Source of the DNA: Istiophorus platypterus
Lineage: Eukaryota > Chordata > Actinopteri > Istiophoriformes > Istiophoridae
Length of the DNA stretch: 64,000 nt
Direction of reading: 5' to 3'
Assembly (NCBI GenBank): GCA_016859345.1
Contig: CM029111.1
Location: 11,342,714-11,406,713, forward strand
Part shown: piece by piece, positions 52,950 through 64,000 of the stretch
Position numbering within the stretch: position 1 is the first letter of the stretch
Layout: each line of letters starts with the position of its first letter
Notes under the pieces: generated by a model
Databases searched by the model: none
What the model saw: only the letters and a program-made list of their open reading frames with translations
Told to the model about the DNA's origin: nothing
Translations under genes and position numbers: made by a program

Positions 52950-55739
52950 ACAGAGTTGAAAAAGTCTTGTTGTTGTTGGTGTGCGTTCCTCTCTTCTCTC
53001 TCTCCAGTACACTGAGCTTCCTAGTTCTACTGGTTTTACAGGTTGGCCAATGTTTTCTTAGATACTATTGCGGTTTTCCTTTGTTTTTCAAAAGATTCCT
53101 AAGCTTCAGAAATTTTTAATCCGGGCAAAATTTCTCTCGTCAGATCAATGTGTTGCTAAGGTCCTAGGAATCTGCTGAAGAGCACACTGGCAAATGTTTC
53201 CATCCCTCTTGCCCGAACTTTCAGTTTACCGGATGCTTTGTCTCTGACTACATGATTGTGTGACCTGACCTTGCTTTCATGTCCCCTCTAACCAAGATCT
53301 ATCACTACTTTACTTCTCACCCTGAAACAAATCCCTCTGGCCTGTGCGCCAGGCCTGAATAATGTAGCATTCCTGAAAATGAATTGAACTATGTATTTGC
53401 TTATGCCATTTCTTGGGAATTTTGGGCCTATAAGTTTGCATACTACTCATACTCCTAGACAATGTAAAGTCTAAATTCAAATAATGGTCACTATCATCAC
53501 AAAAATGGAAAATCTTGTACTGAATTCGGCAGCAGACTTGTCTTTGGATATTAGAAGAATATGCAAATCACCAGAAAGACATGGCGTGAGCACGGCGACT
53601 CCTGTTTATCACATTTACTACACACGGAACTATGGTAAGCTGTAGTCATGGAACAAACAATTACCTCGAAGGGAGGTAATAAACTTCCATTAGCAGTCTC
53701 AGAGGTCAGGCTGTTAGTACCATGGGGTTATTTGAGGTTAAAACAATAGGGTGGCGCTCTCCCGCATAAGAGTTTTATTTCAGTCTTGTCACGACAGCCA
53801 CCGCATTGCAGTTGTTTTTTTCGGAGAAGACTACACTATCTTTCTGCTACATTCATATGTTAGGCATTATTAGTTTTCAAGATCATAATAAAGTAGTTAT
53901 TTTTTTATGCATAAACACCTCATATTACTATGAGGAGTGGGAAGTGGACTGTGAATGGGAATATAAAAAATTATGTAATGAAGTGTTCTCTGTCTGAATG
54001 TTGGGTCTCTGAAACTGCACCTGTGAAACTGTCAACCATGCTGTATGCCAGGTCAGGATGTTTGACATCTGCCAGACGTAAAATGGAAGAGATAAGACCT
54101 GATTTCTATCCGGACTATGAATCTATTCCCATGTTCATATGACCTTGAGTCTGCGGGCTCTTGCTACTGACTGCAAATTTACTGCAACCTACCCAGCAGT
54201 GAGAACGTAAACGTGAGCCAGTCTGTGTGTTCTCCCTGGCCTCTGCTTAACAGCCTCTGTGACCCTGTATTGAAAATAAACAAAAGACCAAAGACACATG
54301 CAGGTTTCTATAAATCAAGTGGTTTGTGAAGGACGTGAATTGTATTTCTATGCACTGTTTGTTTCTTTACCTGTTAAGAATTTGTCTTCCCTCAAGGTTT
54401 TAGAAAGAGCAGCATAATCAGCCACATGCTGAACGTCTGTGAGCCAAAGGAGCATGGGTCTTTACTCAAGAATATTACCAAAGCAAACAAGATGCTTCTT
54501 TGACAAATTAGATGGTTTCAACAATTTATTTGCCCTCTTACTAAAGTCATTATCTGATGGAATGGGTTAGGTTACTTACCCTGCGGGCCACATAGATTTG
54601 TCACAGAGCATAAAGGATTCTTTGTTTTAAATTACTAACAGTATTTACCAGACTGACTGAGGTGAAGGAATCGAAAATAAAAGGAGGGAGGCTGGTAGAG
54701 GAGGAAGTTGATTAAAGCAAACTGTCTTATATCGAGCCATAACATGGCTCCACTTTCTTTAAAATTTTAAAACAAACAAAAAATATATATATTCAATAGG
54801 TACACATGATATATAATACTGTTTAGTAATGTAAATGATGTAAATGTCATTGATATTTATGTTCAAAATCTGTAAAAAAAGAGTACTGATATCAATTACA
54901 TTATGTTATGTTATGTTATGTTATGTTATGTTATGTTATGTTATGTTATGTTATGTTATGTTATGTTATGTTATGTTATATGCACTATTTCTCTCTTAAT
55001 TACTTTGCATTGATCCATCACTATGACGGTTTTTTATAATTAAGGTTCACTCCTTTCAAATATAGATATGCTCTTTCAAGTATTCTGTCACTGCCCTATG
55101 CTAAACTTTTAATTGATGGGAACTGTTGCACCTACAGCCTTATGCCATAATCTCAGCTACCAACCATGCTCGAGATAAAGATATTAAATTGAAGGTTTGG
55201 CTCCAAATATGAATGTATCCGTCCAACTGCTGTTTTAATGTGTACGAGTGATGTAAACTGTACCAGCGGGTTTAAAATGTGATTTCAGTCTGTTTATCTA
55301 ATACTTACAGAACCAATGAATTGGAGCTACATTCACAAGTGATGTGACAGGCCAGACATAAGACATGGTTACCTGAGCTATAGAGCCAGAGGTGTTGTCA
55401 CCTGAGCTGAGCCGTGTTTGAAGCACACCCAGAGGGCGTTGTTAAAGTTCAATCTCACAAAACACATTTAGACATGGGAGCAAATACCTCAGTAGGTGTA
55501 TGCGCAGTAAATCACCACTCAGACAGGTCTTAAACACAAATTGTAGGTACAAACACCATACTTAACACATTAAACTGCAAACAACTGCTTGTGTGAACAA
55601 GCAGTTTTTTTTGTGATCTGCAAAGTTAGTCAACTTGCTGCCTGGGGGTAGTGTGGGCTGTTGTCTGTGCACTCTTTTTCAAGCTGTGCTTAACTCTTGG
55701 AGCACTCCCACAGAGGATATCGCATCAAGTGACTGGACC
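52950..55739. other. Intergenic sequence before cdh26, including (TTATG)n
   Basis: No exon supported. A pure pentanucleotide (TTATG)n of about 16 units lies at 54897-54979. An open frame at 53930-54142 shows no recognisable domain. The cdh26 promoter should lie near the right end, but no clear TATA box or other element was seen. Confidence 0.5.
54897..54979. repeat. (TTATG)n pentanucleotide repeat
   Basis: About 16 uninterrupted copies of TTATG. Confidence 0.97.
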
Positions 55740-58700
55740 ATGATGAGGACCATTTCCCTTCTTCTACTGGTAAGCAGGAAACTCCGAATTAAATCCTGTC
55801 TTAAAACAAGCGAAAATTAGGTTAACCCTGAACATGAAAAATTAAGTGAACATTTGGTTATTTTAATGACAAGATATTTGTTTTGAGAGAGTTGTGTTGC
55901 TCGTGATTATGTCTAAATGCGGGAATATCAACACAGAATGTCTACATGTATAGCGCACTTACTTGGGGGTATTATATCAGTAAAAAAGTCTGCAGGAAAA
56001 TGTAGATTGGTGAAGTCATCAAGCAAAACCGGTTCTATGCATTATATTATCAAATACAAGTTGTGGACATTAAAATTGAGTACAGTATTTTTCTTTTAAA
56101 AGTTATTGGATTGGATTGAGTTATAATATGTACATCTTCTCCTGTTATTAAGTTAACTGCAACCTCAGAACCTTTTTTAAAAATAAATAGCAGGTTTTGC
56201 ACAACTTAATCCTGTGTAACTATGGAATTTCTCGCAAATAAATCTCAATCGCAAAGGTACTAAAAAAGTACTGTATGTCACTCAGATGACTTTAATTCAA
56301 ACTTTAACGTTGGAGTTTGGCTGTGGAATACGATTGCAGGAATACGAAGAATAAAAAACTTTGCCTTCCAACAACGCTGTCAATAACCCCCCGCCATTTT
56401 TTTTTTGGTAATTTTCCATACTAAATGTCATAATAGGCTCCTTCTCTTGCTTTGGTTTCCTACCAGAGTCTAAAGACATGCAGACTAGATGAATTGGAAA
56501 CTCTAAGTTGCTACTATGTGTGAAGGCACTTCTATGTTCTTGCTCTGTGATGGTGACCAGAAAGGTGTGTACCCAGCCTAATGCTCAATTAGTGCTGGAA
56601 TCTGGTCCAGCTCCCCAGGTACCTGCACAAGTTAAGTGAGAATGGAAAACTGATGAATGGAAAAATCTATACCACTGGTCAAAAGTTTGAGAAAAACCCA
56701 ATTTTTCCAGCTTTGATTGAAATTTAAGCTGAATAAAGGGTACAAGGGTTTAAAAAAAAAAAAAAAAACAAAGAAAGAAAAGAGAAAAGAAAAAAAAAAT
56801 TCCTTTAGGTCACCAAAAAACGTAGAAAACCGGCCTTTTTCAGGTATCAAGAAATAGGTTAACTGTCAGCTTTCTGCAGCAATGGAAATAAATTAAGCCT
56901 TAAGCCCATATTGCTATCAAAATGGTAAGAAACAGAAAGGTAACAAAGGAAGACAGGCTGGTTGGTGAGATAATGACCCAAAAGTTTAGAGAGAAAAGAA
57001 CAAGATGGTGGCTTCAAATGATGGAAGAGCAGCACAGTCTTCAGACTTAAACCCCATTGAGTGGGTTTGGGTTGAACTGGACAGAAGTTGAATGCAAAGT
57101 CCAGCACATTTGTGAGAAATTCTGCAAAAGTGTTCCGAGCAGAATGTCTCAGCATTATTGGATTCCTATTGTAGAAAGAATGTCATGTTTGGAATGACTC
57201 CGAAATTTGGATTAAAGTTAATTCAGAAAGAAGATTACATAATTCATTGCTTTTAAAAATCTCCGACTGGTTATTTTTTTTTCTATGTTTCAACTTCAGA
57301 AACACTGAGACATTGTATATATAAATTTAAATAACAGCTGGAAAAAATTGAGGTGTTCTAAAAATTTTGACCTGTATCTGAGTAACAAAAAGCCACAGTA
57401 AAGTGAAGGAAATTGATGGAAAATTAGAGACAAAGAGGCAGAAAATACCCACATAGCAATAAATTAAACTCTAAAGGGGGGGGGGTTGTGCCAATAGCAG
57501 TGAACAAAATTAGATTAGAGGCCCACAGCAAGTATCTTGGACTTAAAAGCTTTAAAAACCTTCTCTTTGATGGCAAGAAAAAAGTAATACTACCCAGTTC
57601 TCTTGTTGTTGCAGTTGGCATCAGCAGCACTGGCAGAATCTCACAGTAGGAACAAGAGGCATGTTGAAAGGGTAATTATTTCCTATTTAGGACTGCACTC
57701 CCACAACATTGTTTTGCTTCTTGCGAAAATTATAACCACTCCTTGTGTGATCTACAGGAGATTTTGGTGCGTTCAAAAAGAAGGTGGGTTTTGTCTACAA
57801 TTGAAATATTTGAGGAGGAACCTGGTCCATACCCGAAGGTTATTTCACAGGTGAAGACATTTTGTAAAAAGAAAATACCAATCAATAAGGCAGCTCAGCA
57901 TCCTGGATGATGCAAACATGCAAACTACAGGTGCTCAGTTGTGTGTGTTTTGACTCCAGATGTTTAATAGCAAGATAAATCTTGAGGGAAAAAGCCACAA
58001 GTTTCAAATAAGCGGAATGGGTGTGACTGAGAAGCCGACGGGAGTGTTCTCCATTCATGAACATACCGGGGTCGTCTATGCCCATAAACCTATCGACAGA
58101 GAGGAATACAGTCGCTTCCATGTGAGTTAATACTAGATTACCAGTCACCTCTGGTTACACTATACCAAAGACACTTTATATCGACTTTAACCATCAGACG
58201 TCATCTCACATTAGTACCTTTTCCCACAGATCAAGTTTGAGATCTTGGACAAACAGACTGACGAAAAAATGGACAGGGATCTCTCTTTTGATGTAGAAAT
58301 AAAGGACATCAATGACAACCCACCGATGTTTTTCGAATCTCGAATCCAAGCCATTGTAAAGGAAAACGCGCCAGAGGGTGAGTATACAGTTGTATAAAGA
58401 GTAAACACATTTTTTTGAATGAAAACAATAAAGTGACATGGTTGTTATGAAGTTTACATTAAGCCTAGAAGGTTAAACAGAGGTGTGAGAAAATTGCCAT
58501 TTCAAAGCCGATCTTTCATTCTGTCTCTCATAATCACATAGTGCTCTTTTTCCTCCAATTCCCCACTTGCTACTCTTCTTTAACACATTCTCCATCTTGT
58601 GCTTCCTTTCTATCTATTTCTTCAAGGGTACTTGCCAGTGGAATTGCTCACCACGGACAGAGATGAGGAGAACACACCTAACTCTAAAGTCACCATCAGT

Positions 58701-59049
58701 TTGGTTTCACAGAGCCCGCAAGAGCCCCAGATATGTTTGGAACAGCTCGATGACAGGAAGGCTCAGTTCAAGTTAAAAGGATGCTTTGACTATGATGTGA
58801 GGCTCAATGACTTACTCTGGGCAGCTCCACGTACATGCATACAAATACACTAATTTTCCAATATGGTATCTCAAATATCATCATTTATATTTTTTCAGAA
58901 AATAAAGGCGTATGAATTTATTGTTCATGCCAAAGATCATGGAAAACCTTCCCTTACCTCCACTGCTGTTGTTACTCTCAATATTACTGACACAAACAGT
59001 CATCCACCAATGTTCAAGGAGAATGAGGCAAGTATAAATTATGATGATG

Positions 59050-59113
<64 letters not shown>

Positions 59114-59161
59114 TAATAATAATAATAATAGTTGTTGTTGTTGTTGTTGTTGTTGTTGTTA

Positions 59162-59196
<35 letters not shown>

Positions 59197-62100
59197 AAGT
59201 TGAAGGTGATGCATGGTGTTAAAGTTGAAACTCTTCTGGTTGTCCAGTACCACGGTGAAGTGTCAGAAATGACCATCCACAATGACGTTCTGAGAGTTGC
59301 GGTGGAGGACAAAGACACTCCTAACACTCCTGGCTGGCGTGCTAAATACTTCTTCATTAAAGGGAATGAGGAAGGAAACTACAAAATTGAAACCGACCCT
59401 GACACAAATGAGGGTATTCTTAGTGTCATCAAGGTAATTCTGCTTTTCTCAGTCAAGTATAAACTTGTGTGTTCACTTTGAGCCAAGAAAAAGATTCCAG
59501 TGCTATGTTTACCACACGTTTCTTCCAGGGAAAGGATTATGAGAAGACAACTTTAACCACCTTGCAGATCGGAGTAGAGAATGAAGAACCATTATTTGTT
59601 TGTAAAACTACTGGCGATGGCAAAGTTCCAACTCCAGATACAACCAGCATCAAAATCAAAGTGAAAGATGTCAATGACCCACCTCAGTTTGAGAAGGATA
59701 CAGTTGACTTGTACAGGAAAGAAGAGGAGGAGCCAGGAAAGGTGCTATTCACTCCAAAAGTTCACGATGTCGACTCTGATCTGTCCAACATAAGGTTGGT
59801 GTCCACATACTGTAGGCCTTCTGTGCCTATCGTCACATTGTGAATAGCAATATATCAAGCAATATCTCACCCGATAGTCACTTTCTAACTAAAGCTCATG
59901 TCATAACCAAAAATTTGTGACAAATTGAGTTGTCAAATAATCGTTACTAACAATAGTCAATAACTATTGTTAACAATGCATACTGTACACAATAAAACTT
60001 CTTCCAATTATGTAGTATCTCTAATAGTGCCTGTCTTTGTGTGCTAATGCAAATGATCTGCCAACAACCGTTGTTACTGATGGTAACACCAAAGACAGTT
60101 GAATACCATAAGTCATGGATTGGCAGCAATACAATCTACTGTCATTTTAATCATGTTCATTGACAAACACACAATGAAAGTCAACTCATTTATCACCGGG
60201 GAAATGCTTCTAACATCAAGCTGCAGCAATGGTGTTAAAATGTTTGGGTTGTATTAGCAGTAACCTAATATAGATTTTTTTCCAGTAATGTCACCCCAGA
60301 CACTCTGTACTACACTTTACTATGCACACTGTACTATGAAAATATGTAAATACTGCATTACTTACATCAGTTAGTCATACACTCAATGACCACTTTTTTT
60401 TTTACCTCATTCAGCGATAGATAATGACTTAACATAACTTTATTTAAATCAAAATCTGCATCATTTTAGCTTTAAGTTCAAAACTGTCACAATGGGAGCA
60501 ATGTCCATTTTGAATTTAGCACAAACAAAGCTTAGAACTTTGGTTTCTGGCAACTGTAATTCAGTGTTTTTCACTTAATATTTTCTGTTCAACTCTCCAA
60601 TTTCTCCAACCTGTGATCAGGTATGAGCTGTTAGAAGATCCAGCTGATTGGGTGGCCATTGATAATAAAACAGGACAAATCATATCAACAAAGAAAATGG
60701 ACAGAGAGTCACCCTATGTTGATGAAAATAACATTTACAAAATCCTCATCAGTGCCATAGATGATGGTATGAGGGAGCTCTACTGTATTGTTAACAAACA
60801 CAAGTTTTATAATGTGGTCCTACTAGATTAATAAAGTGGTTGTTTATCCATTCTTTTGATTACCAAGGTGAGCCTCCAGCCACAGCTACATGTTCTGTCC
60901 TGATCCACCTTGGGGATATCAATGACAACATGCCTAACCTGGTCAACAATGGCGTCATTATGTGTGGAAACAAGGCTAACAAGGTCATGGTGGCTGCCAA
61001 GGACTCGGACATCCCTCCTTTCAGTGGACCTTTCTTCTTCTCTTTGGGAGGTGATGACAAAACTTTGGAGCAGCGATGGAAAGTAGACCCTGCCTTTGGT
61101 TAGTACATATTTTTACACCCACCTCAGTAAAAAAAATTGTTCCAATGGAAAGTTACAATGCACCTCTCTTTACATTCTTGAACAGGTGAGGAAGTTGGCC
61201 TTGTTAGCCTGAAGGTACTTCCTTATGGCAACTACTCAGTGCCCCTGTTGATTCAGGACCAGCAGAGCCTGAGTCAACATGACACTGTGGAAGTGATGGT
61301 GTGTAACTGTGGAAAAGGAGATGTTTGCCTTAGCAAAGAGCCACTCTCATCTGGCCTTGGGGCATCTGCTATTGGACTGATTTTTGCAGGATTTCTCTTA
61401 TTTTCTTGTGAGTATGGCTATCATTGAAAACATTGACAAAACCATAAAGTTCATGCTCAAAAATCCCCAAAACCTTCAGAGAACCTTAAAATGTTTTAAT
61501 ATCATGTCAATTAAATGCAGATTACCTTACCTGAAGAATTGAAATCGCTCAAGATTGTTAGGTCACACTAAGATCAATCAGTCACTTAACTAGTAGAGGG
61601 CAGAGGAATGTTAGGATCCATGGCGTGAATACTAACAAGTAGCTCGATTTAACCATTGATGAACATTTTTTTTCTGTTTGTCAGATTTTGATCTGACAGA
61701 TGTCTGTCAGATCAAAAGAATTCTGTCTTCATGACTTTGTCTCTTGAGGTTGGTGTGCATGTGTTCAACATTTCTGCTGGTCTTATGTCTATGAACTTTT
61801 AAAGTCGTTGATTATCATTTAAAAACTTTAATGTGTGCAGAAACATTTCATTGAGAGCAAGGCTCTCTTTTTCAGGAATGCCCTGACCACACTTACACTT
61901 ATAAACACAAGCAGTCACATATATTCACACCTGGGAGCTCCCCAGAGCAACCACATTCAAATCTGTTGGCCACTGATCAGCTTTATTGGAGCAGTTTGGG
62001 GATTTAGAGCCTTGCTAATGGGCACCTCCATAGTGTTAATAAGACAGAAGCAAGCATTGCTCTTTCCTTCCCCACTTTCCTCATCCACCTTTATCTTACT

Positions 62101-64000
62101 GGTCATTTACTGGTCACTGGGACATTTTATATTTTAGCCACTACTGCCTATGGCAAATATATGGGAGTTTGCAGAAAAATGCAACATTTACACTCTGTTC
62201 TTAGTGTTATTTTAATGTGTCTGCAGTACTACTCCTCCTGTTTATGTGTGAGAGTGGAAGGAAGGGGTTCGGTAACATCATTATGGGTCAGGATGAGGGC
62301 AACCAGACCCTTATCAAGTACAACCAAGAAGGAGGGGGTGCTGTATACACAGTGAGTTTGTTTTTGTTGTGTGTGCACCTTGGAGGGAGTAAGACAGTGC
62401 GGGGTTGCTATATTTCTCCACCAATCACCTTGTGTTACGCCTTTTTGGTGAGTCTGGACAATTTTTTATTCTTTTTTCTTTCTTTCTTCCAGGCTGAGCC
62501 CACTCTGCTCTTGATGCCTACAAATGGTCTAGCTATGACAGATGGAATAAAACAGGCCAACATACAGGTACTCTTCGACCCCCCCCCCCCCAGCTGCCAT
62601 TCAATCCCCTTTTTTGTGGCTGAAAGACAGTCCTAGGTGTTAATTTGTGTGTGTGTGAGTGTGTTTGTGTGTGTGTTTGTGTGCCATTCAAGGGTGTTTC
62701 AAGAGGCAAGAATCTAAAAGGTCTTGGTAGACAAACCAAAAGAGTTACATAAAGAAAAAAATCCATGAGTTACATAAAGTGACTCCTAACCTGATGAAAA
62801 ATTGTTGACAGCTATAATCCAGTTACTTATATTTACCCTGTACTTTTTTTTCTATATGTACCTGAGGGAATGACAGGTATATGATTTAAGACAGTGATTG
62901 ACATCAATGGTGTAGAAACATTTACAACATTAATTACAGTGTTTGTACAAAATTGGGTGACAAGTAACTTGACAGGATCTGAAGAAGACTTCTTCCATTC
63001 CCGGAAATACCTCAGCGGAGGGACAACTTGATCAGACGGAAGCTGATCTTTGGCTGATCAAGTTGTCCTGGCTGTATTTCCCTTTTTAAACTTTTGATAA
63101 GATGTTTCGCTAAATATTGTAGATACAAATACAATGCAATTCTTGCCAGGCTCTGCTTTATTAATCTGCTCTGTTCAAATAGACCTCTCCGATGGCTCCA
63201 GTAATGTCCCAGGAGCTGGATTCTTACAATACCCCTGCACTCACCCTGGTAAGTAATAGGTCTATAAATAGTCTCTTTTATGTGTTTTTAAGGTGTCTTG
63301 TGGACACTCAGACACACGAGGAATGTGTGTTAAAGGAATCTTTTACAATAGCAGGCCTTACTGAAATGATGATTTCACAAAGAGTAAATTAATTATTAGT
63401 GCACATATGACCGAAAAATCTGCAGTTGGTAATACGCAGGACATGATGCTGTCTTATTACACTTTTCCACCCTGATTTAATCTCACTGTATCCCCTTCAG
63501 ATTAACTCTAATATGCCCTCACTGGAAATGCAGCATCAAAGAGATACTCTCAGAAGCCTTGGAGGGCAGAACATGGTGAGGGATTATGGCTGCAATTACA
63601 AATTCTACCCCTGCTGGCACACGTTTCCTGATGACTTAAATGAGCTGCAATAAATTTGATTAATTGATTAGCTGACTGCATTAATATTAATCAGCACCTA
63701 CTTTGTTATTTATTCAATTAATCGTTGTAATCATTTGTCAAGTAAAAATTCCAACCTTTTTTTGTTCCACAATCTTGAGTGTCAGGATTAACACACTCCT
63801 CTTTATCATATTTGATAGCAAACTGAACTTTTCGCACATTTGTTAGACAGAAAGATCCTTCAGTTTATCGAGAACCTAATTGCCAGAGTAACCGATAATG
63901 AAATTAATAGCTATTAGCAGTGCTGTGATGGCATTCCTCCTTTTTTGTGCAGAGTCTACACACTGATTGCTTAGATCCACTAGAGGGTACCACAACAGTA
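55740..64000 (+). CDS. cdh26: Cadherin-26-like protein, 17 exons, open at the right edge
   Basis: Coding exons: 55740-55769, 57615-57671, 57758-57850, 57960-58121, 58230-58377, 58627-58796, 58899-59027, 59248-59433, 59529-59794, 60621-60766, 60868-61098, 61186-61407, 62227-62351, 62493-62567, 63183-63248, 63501-63575, 63953 onward; 743 residues so far, frame kept throughout. Order: signal peptide (MMRTISLLLLLASAA), short propeptide ending RSKRR, mature start W (strand-swap tryptophan), five EC domains with calcium motifs (DRE, DINDNPP, DTNSHPP, DVNDPP, DINDNMP), a CNCGKGDVC cysteine cluster before the membrane, a membrane helix (LGASAIGLIFAGFLLFSLLLLLF) split by intron 12, and a cytoplasmic tail with DEGNQTLIKYN. 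The NEEG.Y.I.TDP.TNEGIL..IK block is characteristic of CDH26. It is a calcium-dependent adhesion receptor at the plasma membrane. All introns are GT-AG except intron 7 (GC-AG). Its 3' end lies beyond the window. Confidence 0.93.
56668..57376 (+). mobile_element. Deleted Tc1-like transposon in cdh26 intron 1
   Basis: Inverted ends: the left end reads ACTGGTCAAAAGTTT...TTTTTCCAGCTTT; the right end, read in reverse, gives TACAGGTCAAAATTTT...TTTTTTCCAGC. Inside, a SDLNPIEWVWVELD segment is encoded at about 57041-57084. This is the conserved C-terminal motif that carries part of the DDE active site of Tc1 transposases. Only about 700 bases remain and the frame is broken, so it is an internally deleted inactive copy. 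Confidence 0.8.
59041..59197. repeat. Compound triplet microsatellite (AAT)n-(GTT)n-(ATT)n in cdh26 intron 7
   Basis: (GAT)3, then about 29 AAT-type units, then about 10 GTT, then about 11 ATT. It fills most of a 220-base intron and starts 13 bases after the GC splice donor. Confidence 0.97.
61686..61717. repeat. Perfect 14-bp hairpin in cdh26 intron 12
   Basis: TTTTGATCTGACAG at 61686-61699 and its exact reverse complement at 61704-61717 are separated by ATGT. Confidence 0.95.
63003..63081. repeat. Long hairpin (15-bp perfect core) in cdh26 intron 14
   Basis: GGACAACTTGATCAG at 63021-63035 pairs exactly with CTGATCAAGTTGTCC at 63054-63068 across an 18-base loop. Beyond a bulge, GGAAATAC at 63003-63010 pairs with GTATTTCC at 63074-63081. 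Confidence 0.92.

Noticed and set aside
53930..54142. 70-codon plus-strand open frame
   Set aside because: No domain, no flanking exons and no codon pattern to support a gene.
59041..59481. Open frame joining the triplet repeat to cdh26 exon 8
   Set aside because: It is in frame with exon 8 only by chance; exon 7 is in another frame, so this is intron.

Overview
This is a vertebrate nuclear window, almost certainly from a ray-finned (teleost) fish. The genes are split by GT-AG introns. The DNA is crowded with long CA/GT, CT/GA, GATA, TTCC/TTTC and TTATG microsatellites, and it carries remnants of Tc1-like transposons and fish-type LINE tails. Species cannot be read from the sequence. No bacterial, phage or CRISPR-type system was seen.

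Four protein-coding genes can be supported. (1) 831-7654, plus: an interferon regulatory factor of the IRF4/8/9/10 group, best called irf10. It has eight coding exons and 405 residues, with an N-terminal five-tryptophan DNA-binding domain and a C-terminal IRF-association domain. (2) 9290-11661, minus: an ataxin-1 family gene with an AXH domain. It has two coding exons and 690 residues, lies tail-to-tail with irf10, and the two 3' ends nearly touch. (3) 49293-50673, plus: a dysbindin-domain gene, most likely dbndd2, whose first coding exon was not found. (4) 55740 to the right edge, plus: cdh26, a cadherin with signal peptide, short propeptide, five EC domains, one membrane segment and part of its cytoplasmic tail, spread over 17 exons and still open at base 64000.

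Between about 11.7 and 49.3 kb no coding exon can be supported. This gap is filled with microsatellites, repeat fragments and some unique sequence. It probably holds 5' untranslated exons, introns and regulatory DNA of the ataxin-1-like gene, and possibly the first exon of the dysbindin-domain gene, but none of that can be shown from sequence alone.

The genes are separate transcription units with unrelated products: immune transcription factor, nuclear repressor, kinase-binding/dysbindin-type protein and adhesion molecule. Their grouping is of evolutionary interest. In human, IRF4, DTNBP1 and ATXN1 share 6p, and IRF8, DBNDD1 and ATXN1L share 16q. The IRF, AXH and dysbindin-domain genes here look like a third copy of the same ancestral trio, in which the AXH member has no known mammalian counterpart at that position.
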